64,000 bases of DNA from Brevibacillus sp. GTDB lineage: Bacteria > Bacillota > Bacilli > Brevibacillales > Brevibacillaceae. A model generated the notes under the pieces. It did not search any database and was not told where the DNA came from. It saw only the letters and a program-made list of their open reading frames with translations. Shown piece after piece: positions 45,479 to 54,474 of this stretch; positions within the stretch are counted from its first letter, which is position 1; every line of letters begins with the position of its first letter. A program made the translations under genes and the position numbers. The stretch covers positions 806,001 through 870,000 of the forward strand of contig JACDOF010000001.1 of assembly GCA_017656235.1 (NCBI GenBank), given 5' to 3'.

Positions 45479-47059
45479 ATGGTTGACAGGAGAAAAGGAT
45501 GGCATCGTCTTACACGCTCCAACCGGCAAAAATCTTCAAACGCAAACCCGGCAAACATGCCTTCTTTTGATCAAACGCCACTTGCCAAGAGTTTAGCGGA
45601 AAACCTGCAGATGCTGCAATCCTTGTATGCAGATTGTGCCGATGTCGTATTTCACGACTTTTTGATTGGAGAACAGACAAAAGCGGTGCTGATCTACACG
45701 GACGGACTTACGAATGTGGAAGAGGTTGACCAACATGTCCTGGCGCCGCTTCAACAATCCTTAGAGCTGCAGCATACGATCCCGAACATCAGGAACATGA
45801 TTTCCGTCTTGTCCATAAAGCTGATGCGGACCATCGGTGATGCTGTCACGGAAATATCGAACGGGAATCCGGTTCTGCTGGTGGATCAGGAAAGTCAAGG
45901 TTTGTCTTTTGGATTATCCAAGTGGCAAAAGCGGAGTATCGAAGAACCTACGGCCGAATCGGTTGTACGAGGACCACGCGAAGGATTTATCGAAACGCTT
46001 GCCACCAACACATCACTGCTGCGGCAAAAGATAAAAGGGCCGCACCTGAAAATCAAATCGATGCGCATCGGCCGCTATTCCAACACCCCGGTTGCGGTTG
46101 CCTATATGGACGGCATAGCAGACCCTGCTTTGATCGAGGAAGTCATGAACCGGCTGCAGCGGATTCAAATAGATGGAGTATTGTCGGACGCAGCGATTGA
46201 GGAACTGATTGAAGACAATCCGTTCTCTCCGTTCCCCCAACTCTTATCGACGGAACGTCCGGATGTAGCCTGCGGGTATTTGCTGGAAGGACATGTCGTC
46301 ATCTTGGTCGACGGGACGCCCAGCGCACTGATCGCACCGGTGACCTTTTTTTCCCTGCTGCAGTCACCGGATGATTATACCGATCGATATTTCATTGGCA
46401 CAGCGACTCGTTGGCTGCGCTACCTTTTTCTCTTTGTTTCCTTATTGGGACCCTCGCTCTATGTCGCCGTGGTTTCCTTTCATCAGGAGATGCTGCCCAC
46501 CACACTGCTGCTAACGCTGGCAAGGTCGCGCGAACAGGTGCCCTTTCCCGCTCTCGTCGAAGCGTTACTGATGGAAACCATGTTTGAGGCCTTGCGCGAA
46601 GCTGGTGCCAGACTGCCCAAACAAATCGGCTCTGCCGTCAGCATTGTCGGCGCGCTCGTCATCGGCCAGGCGGCGATTTCAGCGGGGATCGCCTCTGCTC
46701 CGATGGTGATGGTGGTGGCGATAACCGGGATTGCCTCGTTTATGGCCCCGCGGTTTACTGCCGGCATTGCCGTCAGGCTCCTCCGTTTTCCGATGATGTT
46801 CCTGGCCAGTTTCCTGGGACTGCTCGGTGTGATCCTGGGCGTGACCGTGATTCTGACTCATCTCCTCACGCTTCGTTCGTTTGGTGTTCCTTATATGGAG
46901 CCATTGGCCCCGTTACAAGTCCGCGGCTTGAAAGACGTGCTGATCCGCGCTCCACGCTGGGCACTGCGTACGCGCCCGCACTTGACAGGAGAATGGAACA
47001 AGTATCGGGAAGCTCCCGGACAAAGACCAAGTCCAGAGAAGGGGGACGAGGGTGAATAA
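45479..47059 (+). CDS. gerKA: Spore germinant receptor A subunit
   Basis: A 526-residue GerA-family subunit of a nutrient receptor in the spore inner membrane. The soluble N-terminal half contains VVFHDFLIGEQTKAVLIYTDGL and VRGPREGFIETLATNTSLLRQKIK; five or so membrane helices follow from about residue 310 (LLGPSLYVAVVSFHQEMLPTTLLLTLARSREQVPFPALVEALLMETMFEALREAG). The ATG at 45479 follows AAGGAGATCACC. The order A-C-D-B matches the gerK arrangement. Expression is expected from SigG in the forespore, but I could not mark the promoter. Confidence 0.93.
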   Translation: MVDRRKGWHRLTRSNRQKSSNANPANMPSFDQTPLAKSLAENLQMLQSLYADCADVVFHDFLIGEQTKAVLIYTDGLTNVEEVDQHVLAPLQQSLELQHTIPNIRNMISVLSIKLMRTIGDAVTEISNGNPVLLVDQESQGLSFGLSKWQKRSIEEPTAESVVRGPREGFIETLATNTSLLRQKIKGPHLKIKSMRIGRYSNTPVAVAYMDGIADPALIEEVMNRLQRIQIDGVLSDAAIEELIEDNPFSPFPQLLSTERPDVACGYLLEGHVVILVDGTPSALIAPVTFFSLLQSPDDYTDRYFIGTATRWLRYLFLFVSLLGPSLYVAVVSFHQEMLPTTLLLTLARSREQVPFPALVEALLMETMFEALREAGARLPKQIGSAVSIVGALVIGQAAISAGIASAPMVMVVAITGIASFMAPRFTAGIAVRLLRFPMMFLASFLGLLGVILGVTVILTHLLTLRSFGVPYMEPLAPLQVRGLKDVLIRAPRWALRTRPHLTGEWNKYREAPGQRPSPEKGDEGE

Positions 47060-48251
47060 TTCGGAGGGGATGTTCGTGCCTATGAGGAAATGGAGAGCCG
47101 CGCTTCTGCTGTTGTTTCTTTGCAGCCAAACGTTTTTTCTCACCGGCTGTTGGAACCGCATCGAAATAAACGACCTGGCGATCATTACGGCGGCCGGCTT
47201 CGACCTCACACAAGACGAGAAGGTTGAAATTACCGTCAACCTTTTTCTTACCCACACACAAGGCAACGTCGATATGATGGGAGGATCCAGCGGCCCTGGC
47301 GGAAGCACTCCTCAATCTCTCGTTCAATCAGCATCAGGGATTAACCTGGCGGATGCGCTGTCCAAATTGCAGCAAATCCTGTCCCGCAATATTTTTTGGG
47401 GCCAAAACGAAGTGTTTATTTTTGGGGAAACGCTGGCCAGGAGAGAACTGATCGAACCGATGGATTTCCTGACGCGGCATCCTGCACCACGAGAGCGCGC
47501 CAACGTCTTCGTCAGCAAAGGATCGGCCAAAGAAGTGCTGAAGCTGCAGCCTCCAGTAGAACGAAACTTGGCGGAAGTACTGCGGGAATTGGCAAAAACC
47601 CAGACGGGACTGAACATCACGGTAAAAGAGTTGGCGCAAATGATGGCGGGCAAAGCCAGCGCGGCTGTCATCCCCTTGGTGGAAATCAAAAAACAGGAAA
47701 AAATCAAGATACCCATTATCAAAGGAACGGCGATCGTCAAAAACGGCCGCATGATCGGCCGCATGGATGACGTTGCGACCCGGGGAGTCTTGTGGCTGCG
47801 GAATGAAATAAAAAAAGCCACGGTAACGGTAACCCCCGAAGATAAGGAAGGATATGTTTCGTTCGAACTGCTGAAAAGCCATACCGAATTGACCCCGCAT
47901 ATCGAGGGAAACGAGTGGAGCATCACTGCCAAAATAGATACACTGGACGATATCGTTGAAAATACGACGTCAATCAACCTCCTGGATACAGAACAGACCA
48001 AACGGTTGGAAGAAAAACTGGCAGACGATCTCGTAAATCGGGTTAACCTGGCCCTGACCCGGGCGCAGAAAGAAATGAAGGCGGACATTTTCAATTTTGC
48101 GGACGTGTTTTACCGCAAATATCCGAAGGAGTGGAACCAGGTCAAGGATCGTTGGGATGAGATCTACCCGCAGGTGAAAGTAAAGGTGGAGGCACATCCA
48201 AACATTACAAGGCCGGGACTGACAGGGAAAAATTTCTTGAAAAGGAACTGA
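47052..48251 (+). CDS. gerKC: Spore germinant receptor C subunit (lipoprotein)
   Basis: A 399-residue GerAC-type lipoprotein. The signal sequence RKWRAALLLLFLCSQTFFLTGC ends in the lipobox LTGC. The mature part has NRIEINDLAIITAAGFD, SGINLADALSKLQQILSRNIFWGQNEVFIFGE and the typical PRERANVFVSKGSAKEVLKLQPPVER. I keep the GTG at 47052, which overlaps gerKA by 8 nt with AAGGGGG upstream; a GTG at 47076 or ATG at 47082 behind GGAGGGG would give a shorter leader and may be the true start. Confidence 0.92.
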   Translation: MNNSEGMFVPMRKWRAALLLLFLCSQTFFLTGCWNRIEINDLAIITAAGFDLTQDEKVEITVNLFLTHTQGNVDMMGGSSGPGGSTPQSLVQSASGINLADALSKLQQILSRNIFWGQNEVFIFGETLARRELIEPMDFLTRHPAPRERANVFVSKGSAKEVLKLQPPVERNLAEVLRELAKTQTGLNITVKELAQMMAGKASAAVIPLVEIKKQEKIKIPIIKGTAIVKNGRMIGRMDDVATRGVLWLRNEIKKATVTVTPEDKEGYVSFELLKSHTELTPHIEGNEWSITAKIDTLDDIVENTTSINLLDTEQTKRLEEKLADDLVNRVNLALTRAQKEMKADIFNFADVFYRKYPKEWNQVKDRWDEIYPQVKVKVEAHPNITRPGLTGKNFLKRN

Positions 48252-48263
48252 GGTGAGCGCAAC

Positions 48264-48491
48264 GTGATAGTGGCGGCAGTTTTGGGAATCACAGTGGTGT
48301 TGGCGGTCATCACGCTCTGTGAATGGCCCAACCTGAAACAGTCCGGAAAGAAGGAGAAAATGGCCTTTGCCGCTATAACCGTCATTGGAGGCATCATGGC
48401 TGTATTGTACGCAATCAATCCCGATCTCCCGGGGCCGACGCAATGGATTGATGCCGTATTCAACCCGCTGAGAGTTATGTTTTCCGGCTAA
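48264..48491 (+). CDS. gerKD: Small membrane D subunit of the germinant receptor
   Basis: A 75-residue protein with two transmembrane helices (IVAAVLGITVVLAVITLCEW and MAFAAITVIGGIMAVLYAI) joined by a basic loop (KQSGKKEK). Small two-helix D proteins are known partners of GerA-family receptors and tune their function. Its place between C and B genes supports this. The GTG at 48264 follows GAGGTGAG. Confidence 0.8.
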   Translation: MIVAAVLGITVVLAVITLCEWPNLKQSGKKEKMAFAAITVIGGIMAVLYAINPDLPGPTQWIDAVFNPLRVMFSG

Positions 48492-48518
48492 AAAAAAGGA
48501 AAGGAGTGCGGGTACACA

Positions 48519-49610
48519 ATGATCGAAAGAGGAAAAATATCTGCGGGGCAGATGGCGATCATGCTCTATCTGGCCATCACCCCTACTGCGATCCTGACCG
48601 TTCCCTCCATTTCGTTTCAGTATGCGCGGCAGGATTTCTGGATCTCGCCACTATGGGCCGGCACGGCGATTGCTACTGTATTTGTCGCGCTCCGTCTTCA
48701 TCGCATGTATCCAGGCTTGAATCTTCTTCAGGTGAGCGAACGTGTCCTGGGGCGGCTTTCGGGGAAACTGATCGGTTTCATCATCCTCTTCATGTATCTG
48801 TATCTTGACGCACTCGTCATTCGCGAATACGGAGATTTCGTCGTAGGGGCCTTCCTGCGTCAAACACCGCTTATCGTCGTATCCGGCTGCATGGTGCTGG
48901 TTTCAGCCTTGGCCGTACGCGGAGGTGTGGAAATCGTGGCCAGGTTTGGCCAGCTGTTTCTTCCCGCTTTTCTGGTTTTTTTTCTCTTCATCATTCTCCC
49001 GATTATTCCTGATCTGAATGTAACCTTCATGCTTCCGGTCATGGCGGAAGGAATCATGCCTTCCATCTCAGGGAGCGGCATCCTGCAGGTCTGGTACAGC
49101 GAATTTATCACCATCTCGTTTCTTCTTCCCTTTGTCGCCGATCGGCGAAAAGCAGCGAAAAGCTGTACGTTTGCGATCCTTGCGGTGATCCTGACGTTGG
49201 TGATTTCCAATCTGACAACACTGCTGCTCCTGGGGGAACTTACAGACAAGTACAACTATCCCTTCCTGGTTGTGGCGAGGTACATCAGCGTGGCCGATTT
49301 TTTCGCCCATTTGGAATCCCTGTTCATGGCAATCTGGGTGTTGGGTGTGTTTGTCAAAATCTGCGTGTTTTATTACGTTACCGTGCTTGGTACCGCCCAG
49401 TGGCTGAACCTGCCTGATTATCGGACAATCGTGTTTCCCATCGGCTTCATGATTACGTTCTTCAGCATGTGGATGGCACCAGGCTATCAGGAATTAATAT
49501 TTGCCATTGAGACGACCGTCACCTACTATCAGCTTACCGCTTTCGTGGTGATTCCGGTAATCCTGTTTTGTATCGCATCGATACGGAAACAGGTCAGCGG
49601 TGTACGCTGA
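48519..49610 (+). CDS. gerKB: Spore germinant receptor B subunit
   Basis: A 363-residue integral membrane protein of the GerAB family (APC-type transporter fold) with about ten helices, the subunit thought to bind the germinant. It begins KISAGQMAIMLYLAITPTAILTVPS and has FIILFMYLYLDALVIREYGDFVVGAFL and SLFMAIWVLGVFVKICVFYYVTVLGTAQWLNL. The ATG at 48519 has AAAGGAAAGGAG upstream. It is the last gene of the receptor operon. The nutrient recognised cannot be inferred. Confidence 0.93.
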   Translation: MIERGKISAGQMAIMLYLAITPTAILTVPSISFQYARQDFWISPLWAGTAIATVFVALRLHRMYPGLNLLQVSERVLGRLSGKLIGFIILFMYLYLDALVIREYGDFVVGAFLRQTPLIVVSGCMVLVSALAVRGGVEIVARFGQLFLPAFLVFFLFIILPIIPDLNVTFMLPVMAEGIMPSISGSGILQVWYSEFITISFLLPFVADRRKAAKSCTFAILAVILTLVISNLTTLLLLGELTDKYNYPFLVVARYISVADFFAHLESLFMAIWVLGVFVKICVFYYVTVLGTAQWLNLPDYRTIVFPIGFMITFFSMWMAPGYQELIFAIETTVTYYQLTAFVVIPVILFCIASIRKQVSGVR

Positions 49611-49720
49611 AAAGGAGAGCCTTTCGGGCAAAACTCTCCTAAGGAAGCTCCTGCCACTTGTTATTGCAGTAGCAGCCGGGTTGGAATGGAAGGGTGGCGG
49701 GAAGGGCAGAAAAACACAGG

Positions 49721-49745
49721 TTGACCACTTGGCACAAGTGGTCAA
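49721..49745. terminator. Hairpin between gerKB and manA (bidirectional)
   Basis: TTGACCACTT and AAGTGGTCAA form a perfect 10-bp stem with a 5-nt loop. It overlaps the manA stop codon; on the minus strand it is followed by CCTGTGTTTTT, so it is best suited to end the mannose operon. Confidence 0.6.
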
Positions 49746-50728
49746 CTTGCTTGCTGCAGGGCAGCCTGCTTTGCCGGCGGCCAGGAGACAATCGCATCCA
49801 GCTCGCCCTCCAGGATAAAGCGGCCCAAATTGCGGGGAAGCAGCAGGTGATCCCCTTTGCGTATCTCCATATCCCCCTCTGCCCAGCGCAGCCGGGCCGT
49901 ACCGGAGAGGACGGAGAACAAGGTAAAACCCTCTTGTCTGGAACGCTCTTCATGGGTTCCGCACAACCACCACTTTTGTACGGTAAAGAACGGTCCTGTC
50001 TGGTATTGGGTAATCCGCAAGTTTTGCTCAAAACAGGTTTTCGCCTGTGCCTCGGCGCGAGCGGACGGCACGCTGGTCACCTGCAACACCTTGTCGAGGT
50101 GCAGTTCCCGTTTTTTGCCCGTACTGTCCACCCGGTCGTAATCATAAGCCCGGTAGGTGGCATCGGAGTTTTGCTGCGTCTCCAGCACCACGATTCCCCT
50201 GCCCAGCGCATGGATTGTCCCGTGCGGAATAAAGAAGAAATCCCCCGTCTTGACCGGTATGCGCTGCAGCAGTTGGTCCCAGCAGCCTGCCGCGATCATC
50301 TGCTGCAGTTCTTCGCGCGTCTTGGCGGAATGGCCGTATACAATCTGGGCGCCAGGCTCGGCGTGAACAATATACCAACACTCCGCCTTGCCCAGTTCAC
50401 CGTTTTCATGCTCGGCTGCAAAGGCGTCATCCGGATGTACCTGCACCGATAGATCATCGTTGGCGTCCAGCAGTTTCACCAGGAGCGGAAAGCGCTCCAT
50501 CCGCTCCCTGGCAAACCACTCCGGATGCATCTGCAGAAGGTCCTGAATGGTTTTGCCGCGGTACGCACCGTTGCTGACCGTACTTCTCCCCTTGGGATGG
50601 TCGGATATGACCCAGGCTTCCCCCGTATCGTCGGAGGGAATAGAATAGCCAAACAGTGCTCGCAGACGGTCGCCTCCCCAAATGCGTTGATGGTAGGTCG
50701 GCGTAAACAACAATGGATATGGTTTCAT
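49742..50728 (-). CDS. manA: Mannose-6-phosphate isomerase, class I
   Basis: A 328-residue cupin-type zinc enzyme interconverting fructose-6-P and mannose-6-P. Visible are KPYPLLFTPTYHQRIWGGDRL, GEAWVISDHPKGRS, the metal-binding SVQVHPDDAFAAEHE, GKAECWYIVHAEPGAQIVYG and FFFIPHGTIHALGRGIVVLETQQNSDATYRAYDYDRVD. I start at the ATG at 50728. It is the last gene of a five-gene minus-strand operon and supplies mannose-6-P to the mutase upstream. Confidence 0.95.
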   Translation of the reverse strand: MKPYPLLFTPTYHQRIWGGDRLRALFGYSIPSDDTGEAWVISDHPKGRSTVSNGAYRGKTIQDLLQMHPEWFARERMERFPLLVKLLDANDDLSVQVHPDDAFAAEHENGELGKAECWYIVHAEPGAQIVYGHSAKTREELQQMIAAGCWDQLLQRIPVKTGDFFFIPHGTIHALGRGIVVLETQQNSDATYRAYDYDRVDSTGKKRELHLDKVLQVTSVPSARAEAQAKTCFEQNLRITQYQTGPFFTVQKWWLCGTHEERSRQEGFTLFSVLSGTARLRWAEGDMEIRKGDHLLLPRNLGRFILEGELDAIVSWPPAKQAALQQAS

Positions 50729-50815
50729 CTTTCGTTTTTCACCCCGATCCAATCTCAACAACACATCGGTCTGGTTTTATCCCGTACATTCAAACAAATC
50801 GAAATGAGGTGTTTT

Positions 50816-52237
50816 TTACCAGTTGACGACAAGCTGCGGGTTGGCAGAAGCGAGCGCCTTTTCAATCTCACGCTTGATCTCCGCCAACTTTTCCTCCGTG
50901 TCCGCTTCGGCACGCAGGACCAAAATAGGCTGCGTGTTGGAGGCCCGTACCAAGCCCCATCCGTTGGGAAACAGCACTCTGGCTCCATCCACGTCGATCA
51001 CCTGGTAGCGCTTCTGAAAATACGCCCGTACCTGCTTGAGGACGAGCTGCTTTTCGTGCTCTGCGCACGAGACTCTCGTCTCCGGCGTGACCGGGTAGCG
51101 CGGAATGTCGGCAAACAAGCTGGACAAGGGTTTGTCGGTATGCGTCAGGATGCGGAGCAGTCGTCCGGCAGCATACAGGGCGTCGTCGAAGCCGTAGTAT
51201 TCGTCCTTGAAGAACAGGTGTCCCGACATTTCGCCGGTAAACGGCGTATTTAACCGTTTCATTGTCGCTTTGATGTGAGAATGTCCGGTACGGTGGAACA
51301 TCGGTTTCCCGCCAAGCTTCTCGATTTCTTCCACCAGTGCCTGGGAGCACTTTACTTCAACCAGGGCCTGACAACCCGGATACTTGGGAAGGATCTCCCG
51401 CCAGAAGAGAATCATCAACTGATCGCCCCACAAAATGTTGCCCTGATCATCCACCACGCCCAGACGATCGCCGTCGCCGTCAAACGCGATGCCTAGATCC
51501 GCATGTTCTTCCCGGACCGTTTTAATCAATTCCTGCAAATTTTTGGGATCAACGGGATCAGGATGGTGATTGGGAAAGGTGGGGTCCGATTCGCAGTACA
51601 GCGGAATGACCTCGCATCCCCACTGCTCAAGAGCTTTCGGAACGAATGGTGACGGCGTACCGTTGCCGCAATCGACAACCACTTTGCGTTTGTGGGGACC
51701 CAGTTTGATTTTCTCCTGCAGCATCTTCAGATACGGCTGTTCGATGTCGACGTGTTCAGCCTGACTTGAGCGATTGGATTCGTACGGCACGTCCCCCGCT
51801 GAACCGGCCAACTCCAGCATCCGCCGCTTCAGTTCCTGAATCTGTTCGCCATAAATCGTTGTTTTATTCATGGCGATTTTAAAGCCATTTTCATCACCCG
51901 GGTTGTGGCTTGCCGTCACCATCAAACCGCACGGGGTGTCCAGGTGCTCCAGACTGTAGTAAAACATCGGCGTGGTCACTTCGCCGATATCGGTGACCTG
52001 GCAGTCAGCCTCCATCAACCCCGTGACCAGTGCATCGCGCAGTGCGGGTGACGATGTGCGGTTGTCCCGCCCTACGACCACACGCTGTTCTCCTGCCGCC
52101 TTCACTTTTTCGCCAAATGCTCTGCCCAGCAGGTAGGCAAACCTGCCGCCAATCTCTACTTCTGCCTTGCCGCGGATGTCGTATTCGCGAAATACGTGTG
52201 TGGGAATGTTCTGTTCACGAGATGTTGTGATCGCCAT
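50816..52237 (-). CDS. Phosphomannomutase/phosphoglucomutase
   Basis: A 473-residue alpha-D-phosphohexomutase. The phosphoserine loop is in GLMVTASHNPGDENGFKIAM, the metal loop in AFDGDGDRLGVVDDQGN, the sugar loop in MSGHLFFKDEYYGFDD, and the phosphate-binding loop in LVRASNTQPILVLRAEA. Together with ManA and the nucleotidyltransferase it fits the route to GDP-mannose. The ATG at 52237 follows AGGAGG by 9 nt; the TTG 9 nt upstream is weaker. Its start lies inside the end of the upstream gene. Confidence 0.94.
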   Translation of the reverse strand: MAITTSREQNIPTHVFREYDIRGKAEVEIGGRFAYLLGRAFGEKVKAAGEQRVVVGRDNRTSSPALRDALVTGLMEADCQVTDIGEVTTPMFYYSLEHLDTPCGLMVTASHNPGDENGFKIAMNKTTIYGEQIQELKRRMLELAGSAGDVPYESNRSSQAEHVDIEQPYLKMLQEKIKLGPHKRKVVVDCGNGTPSPFVPKALEQWGCEVIPLYCESDPTFPNHHPDPVDPKNLQELIKTVREEHADLGIAFDGDGDRLGVVDDQGNILWGDQLMILFWREILPKYPGCQALVEVKCSQALVEEIEKLGGKPMFHRTGHSHIKATMKRLNTPFTGEMSGHLFFKDEYYGFDDALYAAGRLLRILTHTDKPLSSLFADIPRYPVTPETRVSCAEHEKQLVLKQVRAYFQKRYQVIDVDGARVLFPNGWGLVRASNTQPILVLRAEADTEEKLAEIKREIEKALASANPQLVVNW

Positions 52238-53294
52238 GATCGTCAACCTCCTGATACTGTTTTCGCCACATCACTTCCGTCAACAAATAGGACAGGGTAG
52301 ATTCAGCCCCCTGATTGGGGTTGACACCGTTCGGGGTCAATCCGTCACAGCAGCTGCCCTCTTCCGGGTCGACCATTGGGAGCCCCAGGTCGTTCTCGCC
52401 GTAAAACCAGTTTCGGCACTTTTGGAGCACCTGCAGGTAGCGGTTATCACCCAGTACCTGAGCAGCTTCCGCCGCAGCCAGTGCAAGCTTCATGACATCT
52501 AGCGGCTGCTGATCCCAGTCGCTTCGCCGCTCCCGGCTGCACCATCCCTCGTTGCCCACCGGACGGATCTGCCCGGCCTGCCCGGTCATCTGATCGATCA
52601 GGAAATCGAGGCTGGTCTGTGCCACGGCCAGCGTCTCTTCACGCCGTGTGACCCGATAGGCGCGGAACAGCGACCAGGGCAAGAGGCCGTTGGCATAGGT
52701 TAGCATGGGTTCAAACCAGCGCCACTCCTGATCCGCTGATTGCCGGTACATCTTAATCAGACTCGCTTCCAACTTCTCCACATCGCCCTGCAGTGAGGGA
52801 TCACGGCCGTTTTCCACCAGCAAGCTGCAGGCCGCCAGCGTGTAGGCCATTCCCCGAGGAAAGCGCAGCTGCCCGATGTGCTGCCGGGCGTTGGCAAACA
52901 TGTTCGATGCCGCCAAGCGCCTGCCGTCATCTGGCAGTCGAACCGAAGCGACTGCACAAGCCCAAAGGGTGCGGCCCAAGCAGTCGTCTGAGGGTGCTTC
53001 CGGCTCGGGACTGCGATCGTAGCCAATGTTGTTGTGAAAGGTGCCATCATCCCGCTGCACCCATAAAAGAAATGCCAGATAGCGATCAATCAATTGCCAT
53101 AAAGCCTCTTTCCATTCCGACTGGTCTGTCATCTCTACATGAGGCAGCCATTCCATGCAAACCCACAGCGCACGGGCGTTGTCGTCCGTGGTGTAGCCTT
53201 CCCGCCGCCGGGGGATCCGGCCCAGCGCATGCTCCAACAATCCGGTCTCATCCGTCATTCGCAAAAGATGTCGAAAACTAGCGTGCGACGGATG
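52215..53294 (-). CDS. Glycoside-hydrolase-like (alpha/alpha-barrel) protein
   Basis: A protein of about 359 residues that looks like an alpha/alpha-toroid carbohydrate enzyme, seen in YTTDDNARALWVCMEW, YLAFLLWVQRDDGTFHNNIGYDR, PSDDCLGRTLWACAVA, FEPMLTYANGLLPWSLFRAYRVT and WDQQPLDVMKLALAAAEAAQVLGDNRYL. Such proteins often sit next to GT4 glycosyltransferases and are annotated as glycosidases or left unnamed; the activity is unknown. The TTG at 53294, 7 nt after AGGGGGG, gives a 17-bp overlap with the glycosyltransferase gene; an ATG at 53261 is also possible. It has no signal peptide and so should act in the cytoplasm. Confidence 0.8.
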   Translation of the reverse strand, partial: HPSHASFRHLLRMTDETGLLEHALGRIPRRREGYTTDDNARALWVCMEWLPHVEMTDQSEWKEALWQLIDRYLAFLLWVQRDDGTFHNNIGYDRSPEPEAPSDDCLGRTLWACAVASVRLPDDGRRLAASNMFANARQHIGQLRFPRGMAYTLAACSLLVENGRDPSLQGDVEKLEASLIKMYRQSADQEWRWFEPMLTYANGLLPWSLFRAYRVTRREETLAVAQTSLDFLIDQMTGQAGQIRPVGNEGWCSRERRSDWDQQPLDVMKLALAAAEAAQVLGDNRYLQVLQKCRNWFYGENDLGLPMVDPEEGSCCDGLTPNGVNPNQGAESTLSYLLTEVMWRKQYQEVDDHGDHNIS

Positions 53295-54474
53295 CAACGG
53301 CGATCCCCCCTGTCGCTTCCGGCAGGTCGTACTGCCGCTTGGCTGTTCGTGCGAACAACTGGGCATGCCGTTTGCCTACGTGGGGCCAATGCATGGCAGA
53401 ACCGATCTGTCCGATCTTTTTCTCCCACTTCCCTCGCGCTGCTTCATCACGCAGGAGCGAAATGATCGTCTTCGCCCACGCGGTCACATCGCCATATGGA
53501 ACAAGCAGCTGTTCGCAGCCTGCAAGCAAATCCTTGGCATAGCTGTACGGCGTGCTGACGACCGGTCTGCCCAACCCGACGGCATACGCCAGGGTACCGC
53601 TGGTGATCTGCTGCATGCCCGGATAGGGCGTAACGTACAAATCGCAAGCCATCAGGTACCCAATCAGGTCTTCTTCGTCAACATATTGGTCAACCATCGT
53701 CACGTGGCTGCTCAGCCCGCGCTTGTGAATCAGGTCGGCAAGCTCCTGCCGGTAGGCTTCTCCCTCCTGCCTTTTCACTTCAGGATGTGTCTGTCCCACG
53801 ATTGCGTACAGCACGTTTGGGATTTCATCGGCTACCTGACCGAGCACTTCCAGTACCAATTCCAGCCCTTTTCCTCTGCTGAGCAGTCCAAAGGTCATCA
53901 GCACGTTTCTGCCAGTCCAACCCAGTTTGTGCCGATAGGCATCCCTTTTGTCTTTTGCGGGAGCAGGCGTGCCGTGCGGCAGATAGATGATTTTTGCTTC
54001 GGGAATCGCATAAGCCTGGTGAAGAAACTGAATTGCCTTACGATTCATGACGATAATCTTTTCGCTTCGTTCGGCAATCTGCTGTTGGATCGAGCGGTAG
54101 GGCTCTTCGGGGTTCTCAAAAACGGTATGGAATGTCGTAATGAGTGGTTTCTTCAGTTCCTTTACAAAATCAAGCACGTACGAACCGGCTTCTCCACCGA
54201 AAATGCCAAACTCGTGTTGAAGCGAGACAACGGAGATATCACTTTTGTTTACTCGTTGTGCCATTTTCACATAAGCTTCCTTCTCGTGCTTCGGTAAAAA
54301 CCACCTTTCCTGATCAGCCGAGGTCTCGCTCGTTCCCTCGGAAGAGAGGACGATCACCGGATCGGCTGCCTCCCACAACCTGGCCTGTTTTACAGAAAGT
54401 CGAAGATGGTGGGTGTAGGTGGCCAGCCCGCACTTTTGCGGAATGTATGTGCTCATATACGCTACCTTCATCAT
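53278..54474 (-). CDS. Glycosyltransferase family 4 (mannosyltransferase-like)
   Basis: A 398-residue GT-B-fold glycosyltransferase. The N-terminal domain has YMSTYIPQKCGLATYTHHLR and VVSLQHEFGIFGGEAGSYVLDFV. The C-terminal domain has VLMTFGLLSRGKGLELVLEVL and the GT4 donor-site region DLYVTPYPGMQQITSGTLAYAVGLGRPVVSTPYSYA. Neighbouring GDP-mannose genes suggest GDP-mannose as the donor; the acceptor is unknown. Tandem ATGs at 54474/54471 overlap the upstream stop codon. Confidence 0.9.
   Translation of the reverse strand: MMKVAYMSTYIPQKCGLATYTHHLRLSVKQARLWEAADPVIVLSSEGTSETSADQERWFLPKHEKEAYVKMAQRVNKSDISVVSLQHEFGIFGGEAGSYVLDFVKELKKPLITTFHTVFENPEEPYRSIQQQIAERSEKIIVMNRKAIQFLHQAYAIPEAKIIYLPHGTPAPAKDKRDAYRHKLGWTGRNVLMTFGLLSRGKGLELVLEVLGQVADEIPNVLYAIVGQTHPEVKRQEGEAYRQELADLIHKRGLSSHVTMVDQYVDEEDLIGYLMACDLYVTPYPGMQQITSGTLAYAVGLGRPVVSTPYSYAKDLLAGCEQLLVPYGDVTAWAKTIISLLRDEAARGKWEKKIGQIGSAMHWPHVGKRHAQLFARTAKRQYDLPEATGGIAVASVAR

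Noticed and set aside
49613-49640. AGGAGAG/CTCTCCT hairpin after gerKB
   Set aside because: No T-run follows, so it is not counted as a terminator.
53365-54297. A 310-codon plus-strand frame
   Set aside because: It is antisense to the GT4 glycosyltransferase; no recognisable protein.
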